Below are positions 16,153-24,923 of a DNA stretch of 64,000 nucleotides, one piece after another. Every line of letters begins with the position of its first letter. The stretch's first letter is position 1. The translations under genes and the position numbers were made by a program. Where the stretch lies: NCBI RefSeq assembly GCF_004365705.1, contig NZ_SOBN01000001.1, positions 2,434,555 to 2,498,554 of the forward strand. Reading direction: 5' to 3'. The notes below the pieces were generated by a model that worked only from the letters and a program-made list of their open reading frames with translations, searched no databases and was not told the origin of the DNA. The DNA is from Streptomyces sp. 846.5. GTDB taxonomy: Bacteria; Actinomycetota; Actinomycetes; Streptomycetales; Streptomycetaceae.

Positions 16153-17574
16153 TCAGCGTACCGAGCGCTGCGGCAGTCGGCCGGAACCGGGGGCGTTCCG
16201 GGGCGCGGGCACGGAAGCGGGCGCGGGTGCGGTTTCGGGCGCTGAAGCGGGTGCACCGGGCCGGGGCACGCCGAAGGTGGTCCAGGCGGTTCGCGACGGC
16301 AGGCGGTGGACGGGACGACCGGCGACGGCGTTCAGGATGGTGGCGGCCCGGTGGGCGCCGAGGCCGAGGTCGGGCGTGCCCACACCGTGGGTGTGCAGTT
16401 CCGCGTTCTGGACGTAGATCCCGCCGGTCACGTCGCCGTCCAGGCCGACCCGGTGCTGCAGATCCACCACCAGTCGTCCCTGGTCGTCCCGGATCACCAA
16501 CTCGCCCAGCGGGTCCAGCAGGGCGGGACGGCGCGAGGCATGGCCGGTGGCCAGGATCACCGCGCCGGTACGACGGGTGTAGGTGATGCCGGTCTGCAGG
16601 TGTCGGCAGTGCAGCTCCAGCCCGCCGCAGGAACCGCGGCGGGCGGCCTCGACCTCGGTGCCCGGCAGGATCTCCACGTCGGCGGGGGCCGCGCCGAGAG
16701 TGCGGTCGTAGAGGGCGGAGTGGATGTCGGCGAGGGTCTCGGCGCTGGCTGCCTTGTAGAGCTGCCACTGGGCGGGCACCAGGGCGTCCTTGGTGTGGGA
16801 CGGCAGGGCGTGGAAGTACCGGGTGTAGTCGGGGGTGAAGTGCTCCAGGCCGAGCTTCGAGTACTCCATCGGGGCGATGGCCCGGGTGCGGGTGAGCCAG
16901 CGCAGCTGCCGGCCGGGAGCGTGGCCGCGGCTGCGGAGCAGGTCCAGGAAGACCTCGGCGCCGGACTGGCCGGAGCCGACGACGGTGATGTCCGCACTGT
17001 CCGCCAGTGCGTCCCTCACGGTGAGGTAGTCCTCGGCGTGGTGCACCGCGCCCGCCGCGTGGAGCTCCGCGAAGGCCGCGGGAACGACCGGCTCGGTGCC
17101 GATGCCGAGGACGATGTTGCGGGCGGCGACCGCCTCGCCGTCCGGCAGCCCGATCCGGAACAGCCGGGTGCGCGCGTCCCAGGCGACGGCGTGGACCGGG
17201 CTGGAGAAGCGGCAGTTGGGCAGGCGCGCGGCGGCCCACCGGCAGTAGTGCTCGTACTCGCGGCGGCTCAGATGGGACCGCTCGGCGAAGTAGAAGGGGA
17301 ACAGCCGGTCGTGCTCGCGCAGATAGGCGAGGAAGGTCCAGGGGCTAGTGGGATCGACCAGGGAGACCAGGTCGGCGAGGAAGGGCACCTGCATGGTCGC
17401 CCCGTCGACCATGAGGCCGGGGTGCCAGCTGAACTCGGCCTTGGCGTCCAGGAAGAGGGTCCGCAGATCCGCGACGCCGTCGGCCAGGGCGGCCAGGGAG
17501 AGGTTGAACGGCCCCAGGCCGACGCCCACCAGGTCGTAGGGCGCGGCGCTGCGGGCGTCGGTGGTGGTGTCCAC
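16153..17574 (-). CDS. Siderophore N-hydroxylase (SidA/IucD/RhbE family)
   Basis: 473 residues, flavin- and NADPH-dependent amine N-monooxygenase. FAD-binding VGVGLGPFNLSLAAL lies near residues 16-30, and the substrate loop motif FSWHPGLMVDGATMQVPFL and NADPH-binding VVGSGQSGAEVFLDLL follow in the family order. ILATGHASRRP is the ATG-like late motif. The last 35 residues are a Pro/Ala-rich tail. As the fifth gene of a rhizobactin-like operon, its substrate is most likely 1,3-diaminopropane rather than lysine or ornithine. It starts 46 bases after the acyltransferase, the only real gap among the biosynthetic genes. Confidence 0.9.
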   Translation of the reverse strand: MDTTTDARSAAPYDLVGVGLGPFNLSLAALADGVADLRTLFLDAKAEFSWHPGLMVDGATMQVPFLADLVSLVDPTSPWTFLAYLREHDRLFPFYFAERSHLSRREYEHYCRWAAARLPNCRFSSPVHAVAWDARTRLFRIGLPDGEAVAARNIVLGIGTEPVVPAAFAELHAAGAVHHAEDYLTVRDALADSADITVVGSGQSGAEVFLDLLRSRGHAPGRQLRWLTRTRAIAPMEYSKLGLEHFTPDYTRYFHALPSHTKDALVPAQWQLYKAASAETLADIHSALYDRTLGAAPADVEILPGTEVEAARRGSCGGLELHCRHLQTGITYTRRTGAVILATGHASRRPALLDPLGELVIRDDQGRLVVDLQHRVGLDGDVTGGIYVQNAELHTHGVGTPDLGLGAHRAATILNAVAGRPVHRLPSRTAWTTFGVPRPGAPASAPETAPAPASVPAPRNAPGSGRLPQRSVR

Positions 17575-17620
17575 GGCGGAGGTGCTTTCGGTCAGGGGGA
17601 GGTGGGTTGGTGACGCATGG

Positions 17621-18340
17621 TCAGAGGCGGTCGCGGACCATCAGGGCGGCCCGCTTGGCCGGCAGGTCGAGGTCCTGGTCGTGGCGGAAGCCCGCTCTGA
17701 GGAAGGCCCGCACCGAGGGGATATTGCGCACATCGGGTTCGGCCACCACCCGTCCCGCCGAGTGACGCTCCCTCAGCGCACGTTCGGCGACGGCCCGGAG
17801 CAGCCGGGGGCCGAAGCCGCGGCCCCGGCACTCCGGCGGCCCGAGCAGCAGATGCACCCCGGTGTCGTGCGGCCGGGCCGGGTAGTGCCGGGCGATCGGG
17901 TCCAGATCGGCCCGGTAGAGCTCCCAGTAGCTCATCGGGGTGCCGTCCAGCAGTCCGAGACAGGGCACGCTGCGGCCGTCGCCGTCGAGCTGCGCCCTTA
18001 GGTGCTGCTCCGTCAGTTCCGTCGGTCCGGAGAGTTCCCAGAAGGCGGCAACCACCGGATCGTTCATCCAGGCGGCGACCAGGGCCAGGTCCCGTGCCAG
18101 CCGCACCGGGTGCAGCCGGAACTGGCCGACCGGGGTCTCCATCACGCCCCAGCGACTGACCCCGTCGAGCAGGTCGGCGGCCGGCAGCCGGGGCCGGGTC
18201 GGGCGCGGCGCGGCCTGTGCCGGGACGGGGGCGCGGGAGGTGCGGAGGTGGTGCGGGTTGAGCACCTGGTGCGGCGGCACCAGTTGTCCGGGCCACGAGC
18301 CCGACCCCGACCCCGGCCCGTGAATCGACGGCCGGTTCAC
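17621..18340 (-). CDS. GNAT acyltransferase of hydroxamate siderophore synthesis (RhbD/IucB-like)
   Basis: 239 residues from a GTG at 18340 that overlaps the upstream stop as GTGA. About 70 Pro/Arg-rich residues precede the conserved region, which begins near FRLHPVRLARDLALVAAWMNDP and ends with ECRGRGFGPRLLRAV (acyl-CoA binding) and EPDVRNIPSVRAFLRAGF, the pattern of siderophore N-acetyltransferases. Expected role: transfer of an acyl group, probably acetyl, to the N-hydroxylated diamine to make the hydroxamate. The nature of the acyl group cannot be told. An upstream extension of the frame into the synthetase gene was rejected because the GTGA overlap is the same as in the neighbours. Confidence 0.85.
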   Translation of the reverse strand: MNRPSIHGPGSGSGSWPGQLVPPHQVLNPHHLRTSRAPVPAQAAPRPTRPRLPAADLLDGVSRWGVMETPVGQFRLHPVRLARDLALVAAWMNDPVVAAFWELSGPTELTEQHLRAQLDGDGRSVPCLGLLDGTPMSYWELYRADLDPIARHYPARPHDTGVHLLLGPPECRGRGFGPRLLRAVAERALRERHSAGRVVAEPDVRNIPSVRAFLRAGFRHDQDLDLPAKRAALMVRDRL

Positions 18341-20211
18341 CGGACAGCCCCGGGGGCGTGTGCGGCGGTGACGGCCGCGGTCGCGGTCACCACCGCCAGG
18401 GGGTTGTCGATGGTGACGTAGACCGACTGCGTCTCGACCGGGCCGACCAGTTCGTCCAGGCCGTTCAGCCGGGTGCGCAGATTGGCCTTGCAGCGCAGGG
18501 TGGGCGCGTCGAGCAGCAGGCCGGGCAGGGTGGACCCGGTTTCGGCCGCGGCGGATCCGGCGAGGAACCTGCGCAGCGCCGCCAGCAGCACGCGTTCGTC
18601 CGCGAGCCGCTGCGAGCCGAACGCCCCGACCAGGCCCAGCAGATGGTTGATGCCGAGGTAGTAGGCGAAGCGCTCGTCGGCCACGGCGTCCGGGACGAAG
18701 GTGTCGCTCCGGCTGCCGATCCCGGGCAGCCTGGCGTCCAGGGCCGAAGCACACGAATCACGGAAGTAGTAGCCCTGGTTGTCCCGGTAGCGGCCGCCGG
18801 CCGGCCAGCCGTGGGCGTCCAGCAGGACCAGGCTGTTCTGCTGGTGCGCCTCCAGGGCGATCCCGGCCTTCCCGTCCAGCCAGAGCAGCGGGAGTACGAC
18901 GAGGTCGAGGTAGCGCAGGAACCACTCGGTGGCCACGGTCGCGGTCGGGCGCCCGGTACGGGCCGCGAGCCGGTGCAGCAGGTCGCTCAGCCGGGAGCCG
19001 GCCGGGACGCCGCCCTCGGTGCGGCTCGGGCGCTCGGCGACCAGGCCGGCCACGCAGAGGGCCCGGTCCTCGGGGCCGAAGGGGTTCTGCCGGATCACCG
19101 TGTCCAGGCCGCCGGCGGCAGCCGACCCGACCCCGGCCGACTGGTCCGCGCCGATCCAGGCCGGGTCGCGGACGATGTCGAACCCGGGGTGCGCGGCCTG
19201 CCACTCCTGACCGAGTCCGCCGGCGAGCAGCCGGTGCACCTCCACGCCCCGGTGCAGTTCCTTGCGCAGGTTCTCCCGGCGGGAGTTGGTGATCCGCAGC
19301 CCCAGCGACAGCTTCAGCATGAACGGGGCGCCGGGCCGGTGGACCGTCCGCACGGAGGAGGTGGGGTACCAGAGCGGCCCGGCCGGGCCGAGGTCGTGCA
19401 GCCGCCCCTCGCCGAACAACCGGTGGACGTCCTGGCGGTGCGTCAGTTCCCGGGCCTGCCAGGGATGCAGCGGAAGCGCCACGGTGCCGGACGGCAGCGG
19501 TCCGGCATCGGGCCCGCGCAGCGCGGCGGTGATGGCCGCGGCCGGGGAGGGCAGCGCGGAGTCCGAGGCGGCCAGCTCCTGGTCGACAGCGAACCAGTGC
19601 AGCCGGTGTGCACCGCGCAGTTCGGGCGAGTAGGCGGCCGCCTCGGACTCGCCGAGACCTTCGCGGCTCTTGGGGGTGGGATGCAGTGGATGCCCCAGCA
19701 GCAGCGCCTGTTCGCCGTCCAGGAAGGGGCTGGTGCCGGGCGGCGGCTCCGGGGCCCGCCGGTGCTCGGTGATGAACGCGGCGGTACGGCGGACCGAGTC
19801 GACGACGCGCCCGGCGAGGTCGGCGACATGGCGCGGCGCGACGGGTTCGCCGCCGGAACCGCCCCGCGCCAGCAGCGCGGCGACGGTGACCGCGTCGACC
19901 GGGTGGCCGCCTTCGTACTCGCCGGCTCCGGCGACCAGAGCGGCGCGGCCGAAGCGGTGCCAGCCGCAGGGCGACCAGTAGCGGACCGGGATCACCAGGT
20001 GCAGTCCGTCACCGAGGGCCACGGTGAGCAGGCTGCCCGGTGGATCGGTGATGCCGCTCTCGCGGACCCAGCAGCGCAGCAGGCTCTCGGTGGCCGCGCA
20101 GTCGGCGGCCACCGCCGGGTCCGGATGCAGCAGCGGGTCGGGGTCGGCGTCGGCCGGGAGCGATCCGGCCTGGCCCTGCGTGGGGACTCCGCCACGGGCA
20201 GCAGTGCTCAT
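18337..20211 (-). CDS. NIS siderophore synthetase (IucA/IucC family)
   Basis: 624 residues. NRPS-independent siderophore synthetases adenylate a carboxylate and couple it to an amine or hydroxylamine. ATP-binding signatures are GHPLHPTPKSREG at residues 173-185, SSVRT, KLSLGLRITNSRREN and EAHQQNSLVLL. The HPxHPxxKxR form and EAH resemble citrate-using synthetases (IucA, RhbC, AcsD) more than the DesD type, which in my memory reads EGHPxxxNxGRxGF and MPHGEN. The ATG overlaps the decarboxylase stop as ATGA. It is the only synthetase gene in this operon, whereas rhizobactin and schizokinen loci have two. Confidence 0.92.
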   Translation of the reverse strand: MSTAARGGVPTQGQAGSLPADADPDPLLHPDPAVAADCAATESLLRCWVRESGITDPPGSLLTVALGDGLHLVIPVRYWSPCGWHRFGRAALVAGAGEYEGGHPVDAVTVAALLARGGSGGEPVAPRHVADLAGRVVDSVRRTAAFITEHRRAPEPPPGTSPFLDGEQALLLGHPLHPTPKSREGLGESEAAAYSPELRGAHRLHWFAVDQELAASDSALPSPAAAITAALRGPDAGPLPSGTVALPLHPWQARELTHRQDVHRLFGEGRLHDLGPAGPLWYPTSSVRTVHRPGAPFMLKLSLGLRITNSRRENLRKELHRGVEVHRLLAGGLGQEWQAAHPGFDIVRDPAWIGADQSAGVGSAAAGGLDTVIRQNPFGPEDRALCVAGLVAERPSRTEGGVPAGSRLSDLLHRLAARTGRPTATVATEWFLRYLDLVVLPLLWLDGKAGIALEAHQQNSLVLLDAHGWPAGGRYRDNQGYYFRDSCASALDARLPGIGSRSDTFVPDAVADERFAYYLGINHLLGLVGAFGSQRLADERVLLAALRRFLAGSAAAETGSTLPGLLLDAPTLRCKANLRTRLNGLDELVGPVETQSVYVTIDNPLAVVTATAAVTAAHAPGAVR

Positions 20212-21722
20212 GAGTTGGTCTCCGGTTGTTCGACGGCGTCCTCGGCTTCGGCGCCTGCGGCGAGGACGAGTGCGATCAGGCGGTCCAGGTCCGCCGTGGT
20301 GGTGTGGGGATTCAGCAGGGTGAACTTGAGCCGCACCGAGCCCGGCCCACGCCCGAGTTCTGTACGGCCCACGACGGCGCTGCCCTGTTCAAGCAGTCGC
20401 CGTCTCAGCACGGCGTTCACCCGGTCCGTCGCCACCGGGCCTGCGTCACCCCGCGACGGCAGATACCGGAACAGCACGGTGCTAAGAACGGGTTCAGCGG
20501 TCAGTTCCAGCCGCGGTTCGGCGGCGATCCGTTGCGCCGCGTACCCGGCGAGGTCGTGGCAGCGGTCCACCAGGGCGCCGAGGCCGGCCCGGCCGAGGGT
20601 CCGCAGGGTGACGGCGATCTTGAAGGCGTCCGCCCGGCGGGTGGTCCGCAGCGAACGGCCGAGCAGCGAGGTGTAGCCCGCCTCCTCGTCGTCCTCCGGA
20701 TTGAGATAGGCCGCACGCTGCTCCAGCGGCGCGTACATCGCCGCCTCGCGGACCAGCAGCACCCCGGCCGCGATCGGCTGCCAGCCGAGTTTGTGCAGGT
20801 CCAGGCCGATGGTGTCGGCCTCCCCCAGGCCGTCCAGCAGCGGCGCCAGGTGCCGCGAGAACAGCGCGCCGCCTCCGTATGCGGCGTCGACGTGCAGCCG
20901 CACCCGGTGTCGGCGAGCGACGGCCGCGACCGCGGGGAGCGGATCGACGGCGCCGAGGTCGGTGGTTCCCGCCGTGGCGACAACGCACATCGGCACCCGT
21001 CCGGCGGCCCGGGCGTCCGCGAGGGCCCAGTCCAGCACCCGGGCGTCCATCCGGCCGTCGGGCCCGGTCTGGACCGGGACGACGGCGTCCCGGTCCAGAC
21101 CCAGCAGCGCGGCGGCTCGGGCGATGGAGAAGTGGGCGGCCTCGGAGCAGTGGACGGTGAGCCGTCCCGAGGCGAACTGCTCACGCGGGAAGGAGTCGCG
21201 GGCCAGCAGCAGCGCCATCAGATTGGACTCGGTGCCACCGCTGGTCAGGACGCCGGCCGCGGCTTCGGGCCGGGGCAGGCCGACCAGTCCGGCCAGCACC
21301 CGGATCACCGCGAGCTCCACCGAGGTTGTGCCGGGAGCCTGGTCCCAGGAGTCCAGCGAGGGGTTGACCGCGGCGGTCGCCAGCTCCGCCGCGACGGCGA
21401 CGGCCAGCGGCGGCACATGCAGATGGGCGGCGCAGGCGGGGTCGGCCGGATCGGCGGCGGTGGCGGCCAGTGCTTCGACCAGCCTGGCCAACGCGGACGG
21501 GTCGCCCTGCTCCGGGAGCAGTTCCGACGGCTCCAGCAGCGCCCGCATCCCGTCCGCCACGGCCGCAGGGCCGCCCGGCGGCAGCGGACCGCCCCGTCGT
21601 CCGGCGCCCCGACGCAGCGCCGCGAGCGCCTCGGCGACCAGCGGCTCCAGCGCGTCCGGGCCCGCGATCCCGCCAGCCAGGGCGGCTCCCGGCAGCGGGT
21701 CCGGCGTACCCGGCGCGATCAC
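20208..21722 (-). CDS. L-2,4-diaminobutyrate decarboxylase (PLP-dependent)
   Basis: 504 residues, group II amino acid decarboxylase fold. The PLP lysine is in DLHKLGWQP, with [13 protein letters not shown] and [16 protein letters not shown] as further family motifs. Together with the aminotransferase just upstream it should convert diaminobutyrate to 1,3-diaminopropane, as RhbB does. Tyrosine, glutamate or aspartate decarboxylation would be alternatives if the gene stood alone, but the gene order makes these unlikely. GTG start overlaps the upstream stop as GTGA, so translation is coupled. Confidence 0.88.
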   Translation of the reverse strand: MIAPGTPDPLPGAALAGGIAGPDALEPLVAEALAALRRGAGRRGGPLPPGGPAAVADGMRALLEPSELLPEQGDPSALARLVEALAATAADPADPACAAHLHVPPLAVAVAAELATAAVNPSLDSWDQAPGTTSVELAVIRVLAGLVGLPRPEAAAGVLTSGGTESNLMALLLARDSFPREQFASGRLTVHCSEAAHFSIARAAALLGLDRDAVVPVQTGPDGRMDARVLDWALADARAAGRVPMCVVATAGTTDLGAVDPLPAVAAVARRHRVRLHVDAAYGGGALFSRHLAPLLDGLGEADTIGLDLHKLGWQPIAAGVLLVREAAMYAPLEQRAAYLNPEDDEEAGYTSLLGRSLRTTRRADAFKIAVTLRTLGRAGLGALVDRCHDLAGYAAQRIAAEPRLELTAEPVLSTVLFRYLPSRGDAGPVATDRVNAVLRRRLLEQGSAVVGRTELGRGPGSVRLKFTLLNPHTTTADLDRLIALVLAAGAEAEDAVEQPETNS

Positions 21723-23131
21723 CCGCGCTCTCCCGCCCGGGCGGCGGGCACCGTCCGGTGCGCCGCGGAGGCGGCATGGACGGCCTCTCCGAGGCGTTCC
21801 AGCACGGCTTCCGACTGCTCGTCGGTCATGGTCAGCGGTGGCAGCAGCCGCACCACGCTGTGGTGGCGGCCGCCCAGCTCCACGATCAGCCCGCGCCGCA
21901 GCGCCTCCTGCCGCACGGCCGCGGCGAGCTCGGGTGCGGCCGGACGCGCGCCCAGCGCATCGGCGTCCGCCTGCGGATCGACGATCTCCACACCCAGCAT
22001 CAGGCCACGGCCCCGGACATCGCCCATGGCCGGCAGCAGGCAGTGCAGCGCACGCAGCCGGGCGAGCATCCGCTCGCCGAGGGCGCCTGCCCGCTCCGCC
22101 AGCCCCTCCTCGCGGACGAAGCGCAGGGTCGCGGCCCCGGCGGCCATGGCGAGCTGGTTGCCCCGGAAGGTGCCCGCGTGCGCCCCGGGCGCCCAGACGT
22201 CGAGCTCGCCCCGGTAGACGATGGCGGCCAGCGGCAGGCTGCCGCCGATCGCCTTGGACAACACCATGACGTCGGGGAGGACGCCCGAGTGCTGCACGGC
22301 CCAGAACGCCCCGGTCCGGCCGACGCCGGTCTGCACCTCGTCGACGATCAGCGGAATGCCGTGCGCCGCGGTGATCCGGCGCATCTCGCGCAGCCAGCCG
22401 TCGGGGGCCGGGATGACGCCGCCCTCCCCCTGGACCGGTTCGACGATCATCCCGGCAGCCGGCTCCACCCCGCCCTTGGGGTCGGCCAGCAGGGCCTCGG
22501 TCCAGCGCGCGGCGATCCGCGCGGCCTCCGGACCGCCCAGCCCGAACGGGCAGCGGTAGTCGTAGGGGAACGGCAGCCGTACCGGTCGGCCCGCAGAACC
22601 GCCGGAACCGGCACCGGCGGTGCGGTCGCCGCCCGCGGCCAGCGCACCCGCGGTCATGCCGTGGTAGGCCCCGGTGAAGGCGAGCAGGCCGCTGCGCCCG
22701 GTGGCGGTGCGGACCAGCTTCAGCGCCGCCTCGACGGCATCGGTACCGGCCGGTCCGCAGAACTGGATCCTGGCATCCCGGGCGAACTCCTCCGGCAGCG
22801 AGGCGAAGAGCTCGGTGGTGAACTCGTCCTTGACCGGGGTCGCCAGGTCCAGCACGTGCAGCGGGGCCCCGGAGTCGAGCACCGCGCGGATCGCCTGCAG
22901 TGCCACCGGGTGGTTGTGGCCCAGGGCGAGGCTCCCGGCCCCGGAGAGGCAGTCCAGGTAACGTCTGCCGTCCGCGCCCTCGACCGTCATACCGAGCGCT
23001 CGCACCGGGACGATCGGCAGCGAGCGGGCGTAGGTACGGGCTGCGGACTCGCGGGCGGCCTGGCGTCCGAGGATCGCCTCGGGATCGACGCCGGACGCGG
23101 CAGCGGCTGGTGGCAGGACGGTCGGCGGCAT
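21719..23131 (-). CDS. Diaminobutyrate-2-oxoglutarate aminotransferase (siderophore type)
   Basis: 470 residues from the ATG at 23131, which has AGGAGG about 10 bases upstream; a GTG 29 codons earlier (23218) is less likely. Class III aminotransferase: GAYHGMT and [11 protein letters not shown] are present, and the PLP lysine is in [13 protein letters not shown]. The enzyme makes L-2,4-diaminobutyrate from aspartate semialdehyde with glutamate as donor. This is the first gene of the siderophore operon and matches RhbA in role. Aspartate semialdehyde is also the DapA substrate, so the operon draws on the lysine branch point. No clear DmdR/IdeR iron box was found upstream. Confidence 0.9.
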   Translation of the reverse strand: MPPTVLPPAAAASGVDPEAILGRQAARESAARTYARSLPIVPVRALGMTVEGADGRRYLDCLSGAGSLALGHNHPVALQAIRAVLDSGAPLHVLDLATPVKDEFTTELFASLPEEFARDARIQFCGPAGTDAVEAALKLVRTATGRSGLLAFTGAYHGMTAGALAAGGDRTAGAGSGGSAGRPVRLPFPYDYRCPFGLGGPEAARIAARWTEALLADPKGGVEPAAGMIVEPVQGEGGVIPAPDGWLREMRRITAAHGIPLIVDEVQTGVGRTGAFWAVQHSGVLPDVMVLSKAIGGSLPLAAIVYRGELDVWAPGAHAGTFRGNQLAMAAGAATLRFVREEGLAERAGALGERMLARLRALHCLLPAMGDVRGRGLMLGVEIVDPQADADALGARPAAPELAAAVRQEALRRGLIVELGGRHHSVVRLLPPLTMTDEQSEAVLERLGEAVHAASAAHRTVPAARAGERG

Positions 23132-23296
23132 GGCCTCGGTTCCTCCTGGCTGGTCAGGACGGTCCGCAGGGCCCGGGGCCGCCCCGGGGGGACCGCTACC
23201 GCGCACTGGGATGGGCACCCCCTCGGGTGACGCCCCTGTGGTCTAACGAGCCAGGACCCTCCCAATCACGCGCGATCACGAATCCGCCCGGAGACA

Positions 23297-23338
23297 GCGA
23301 AGGGCGGCCGCTCCCCGTGGGGAGCGGCCGCCCTTCGC
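23297..23338. terminator. Very strong hairpin terminator after hflX
   Basis: GCGAAGGGCGGCCGCTCCCC (23297-23316) and its exact complement at 23319-23338 form a stem of 19-20 bp with a minimal loop. It lies just downstream of the hflX stop and about 165 bases upstream of the siderophore aminotransferase start, separating the two units. Confidence 0.85.
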
Positions 23339-23356
23339 ACGACGCCTGGGGCCGGG

Positions 23357-24916
23357 TCAGCTGGCCTGGCCGGCCAGGCTGTAGCGCTCCAGCTCGGCCG
23401 CCAGGTCCGGCAGCACCCGGGCCTTGAGCAGGGTGCCCTCGCCGGTGTGCTCCTCGGAGAGCACCTCGCCGTCCCGGTGCACCCGGGAGACCAGGTCGCC
23501 CCTGGTGTAGGGGACCAGCGTGGTCACCTCGACCGCGGGCCGCGGCAGCTGGTCCTCGATCAGCCGCAGCAGCTCCTCGATGCCCTCGCCGGTGCGCGCG
23601 GAGACCACGATCGCGTGCCGCTCGCGGCGCAGCAGCCGGGCCAGGACCTCGGGGTCCGCCGCGTCCGACTTGTTGATCACGACGATCTCTGGGACGTTCT
23701 GGGCGTCCACCTCGACGATGACCTGGCGTACCGCGGCCAGCTGGGACTCCGGCTCGGGGTGCGAGCCGTCCACCACGTGCAGGATCAGGTCGGCGTCGCC
23801 GACCTCCTCCATGGTGGAGCGGAACGCCTCGACCAGGTGGTGCGGCAGATGCCGGACAAATCCCACCGTGTCGGCCAGGGTGTAGACCCGGCCGCCCAGC
23901 GTCTCGGCCCGGCGCACCGTCGGGTCCAGCGTCGCGAACAGCGAGTTCTCGACCAGCACCCCGGCCCCGGTGAGCCGGTTGAGCAGCGAGGACTTGCCCG
24001 CGTTGGTGTACCCGGCGATGGCCACCGAGGGGACCTGGTGGCGGCGCCGCTCCTGCCGCTTGGTGTCGCGGCCCTTCTTCATGTCGGCGATCTCCCTGCG
24101 GAGCTTCGCCATCTTCTCGCGGATCCGTCGCCGGTCCGTCTCGATCTTGGTCTCACCGGGACCGCGGGTGGCCATACCGCCACCGCCACCGGCCGACGAG
24201 CCGCCGCCGCCACCCATCTGCCGGGAGAGCGAGGCGCCCCAGCCGCGCAGTCGCGGCAGCATGTACTGCATCTGCGCGAGCGAGACCTGGGCCTTGCCCT
24301 CACGGGACTTGGCGTGCTGGGCGAAGATGTCCAGGATCAGGGCGGTGCGGTCGACCACCTTGACCTTGACCACGTCCTCCAGATGGATCAGCTGGCCCGG
24401 GCTGAGCTCACCGTCGCAGACCACGGTGTCGGCACCGGTGGCCTCGACGATCTCACGCAGCTCACGGGCCTTGCCGGAGCCGATGTAGGTGGCCGGGTCG
24501 GGCCGGTCGCGGCGCTGGATCACGCCGTCGAGGACCTCGGAACCGGCCGTCTCGGCGAGCGCGGCGAGCTCCGCGAGGGAGTTCTCCGCCTCCTCCACCG
24601 TGCCGTCGGTCCAGACGCCGACCAGGACCACCCGCTCCAGGCGGAGCTGGCGGTACTCGACCTCGGTGACGTCCTGGAGCTCGGTGGAGAGCCCGGACAC
24701 CCGGCGCAGCGACGCCCGGTCGCTGCGTTCGAACTGGTCGCCGTCGTAGTCGTTGCTGCGGCCTGCGCCGCCGAGGGCCTCGTCGAATCCCGCGAGGTCC
24801 TCGTCCATCAGTGCGTCCGCCCGGCGGGTGGCCCGGTCCTGCGGAGCAGTCCGCCGGGGGTCCTGCTGGGGGTCCTGCTCGGTGGCGGCGTCGCGGGTTT
24901 CGTACGTGGAGGTCAT
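23357..24916 (-). CDS. hflX: GTPase HflX
   Basis: 519 residues. HflX binds ribosomes and splits stalled ones, especially under heat stress. The N-terminal domain has TYIGSGKARELREIV and DGELSPGQLIHLEDVV, then a glycine-rich linker (GGGGGSSAGGGGG) and TRGPGETKIETDRRRIR. The GTPase domain follows with GYTNAGKSS (G1), DTVGF (G3) and NKSD (G4). The first 75 residues are a variable charged extension. The ATG at 24916 has AAGGA 5 bases upstream overlapping the rshA stop, so hflX is translationally linked to rshA (7 bases apart). Confidence 0.95.
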   Translation of the reverse strand: MTSTYETRDAATEQDPQQDPRRTAPQDRATRRADALMDEDLAGFDEALGGAGRSNDYDGDQFERSDRASLRRVSGLSTELQDVTEVEYRQLRLERVVLVGVWTDGTVEEAENSLAELAALAETAGSEVLDGVIQRRDRPDPATYIGSGKARELREIVEATGADTVVCDGELSPGQLIHLEDVVKVKVVDRTALILDIFAQHAKSREGKAQVSLAQMQYMLPRLRGWGASLSRQMGGGGGSSAGGGGGMATRGPGETKIETDRRRIREKMAKLRREIADMKKGRDTKRQERRRHQVPSVAIAGYTNAGKSSLLNRLTGAGVLVENSLFATLDPTVRRAETLGGRVYTLADTVGFVRHLPHHLVEAFRSTMEEVGDADLILHVVDGSHPEPESQLAAVRQVIVEVDAQNVPEIVVINKSDAADPEVLARLLRRERHAIVVSARTGEGIEELLRLIEDQLPRPAVEVTTLVPYTRGDLVSRVHRDGEVLSEEHTGEGTLLKARVLPDLAAELERYSLAGQAS

Positions 24917-24923
24917 TGCATCC

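Noticed and set aside
23132-23296. Iron-repressor site upstream of the siderophore operon
   Set aside because: GGTCTAACGAGCC was considered, but it lacks the palindromic partner half; no acceptable site was found by eye.
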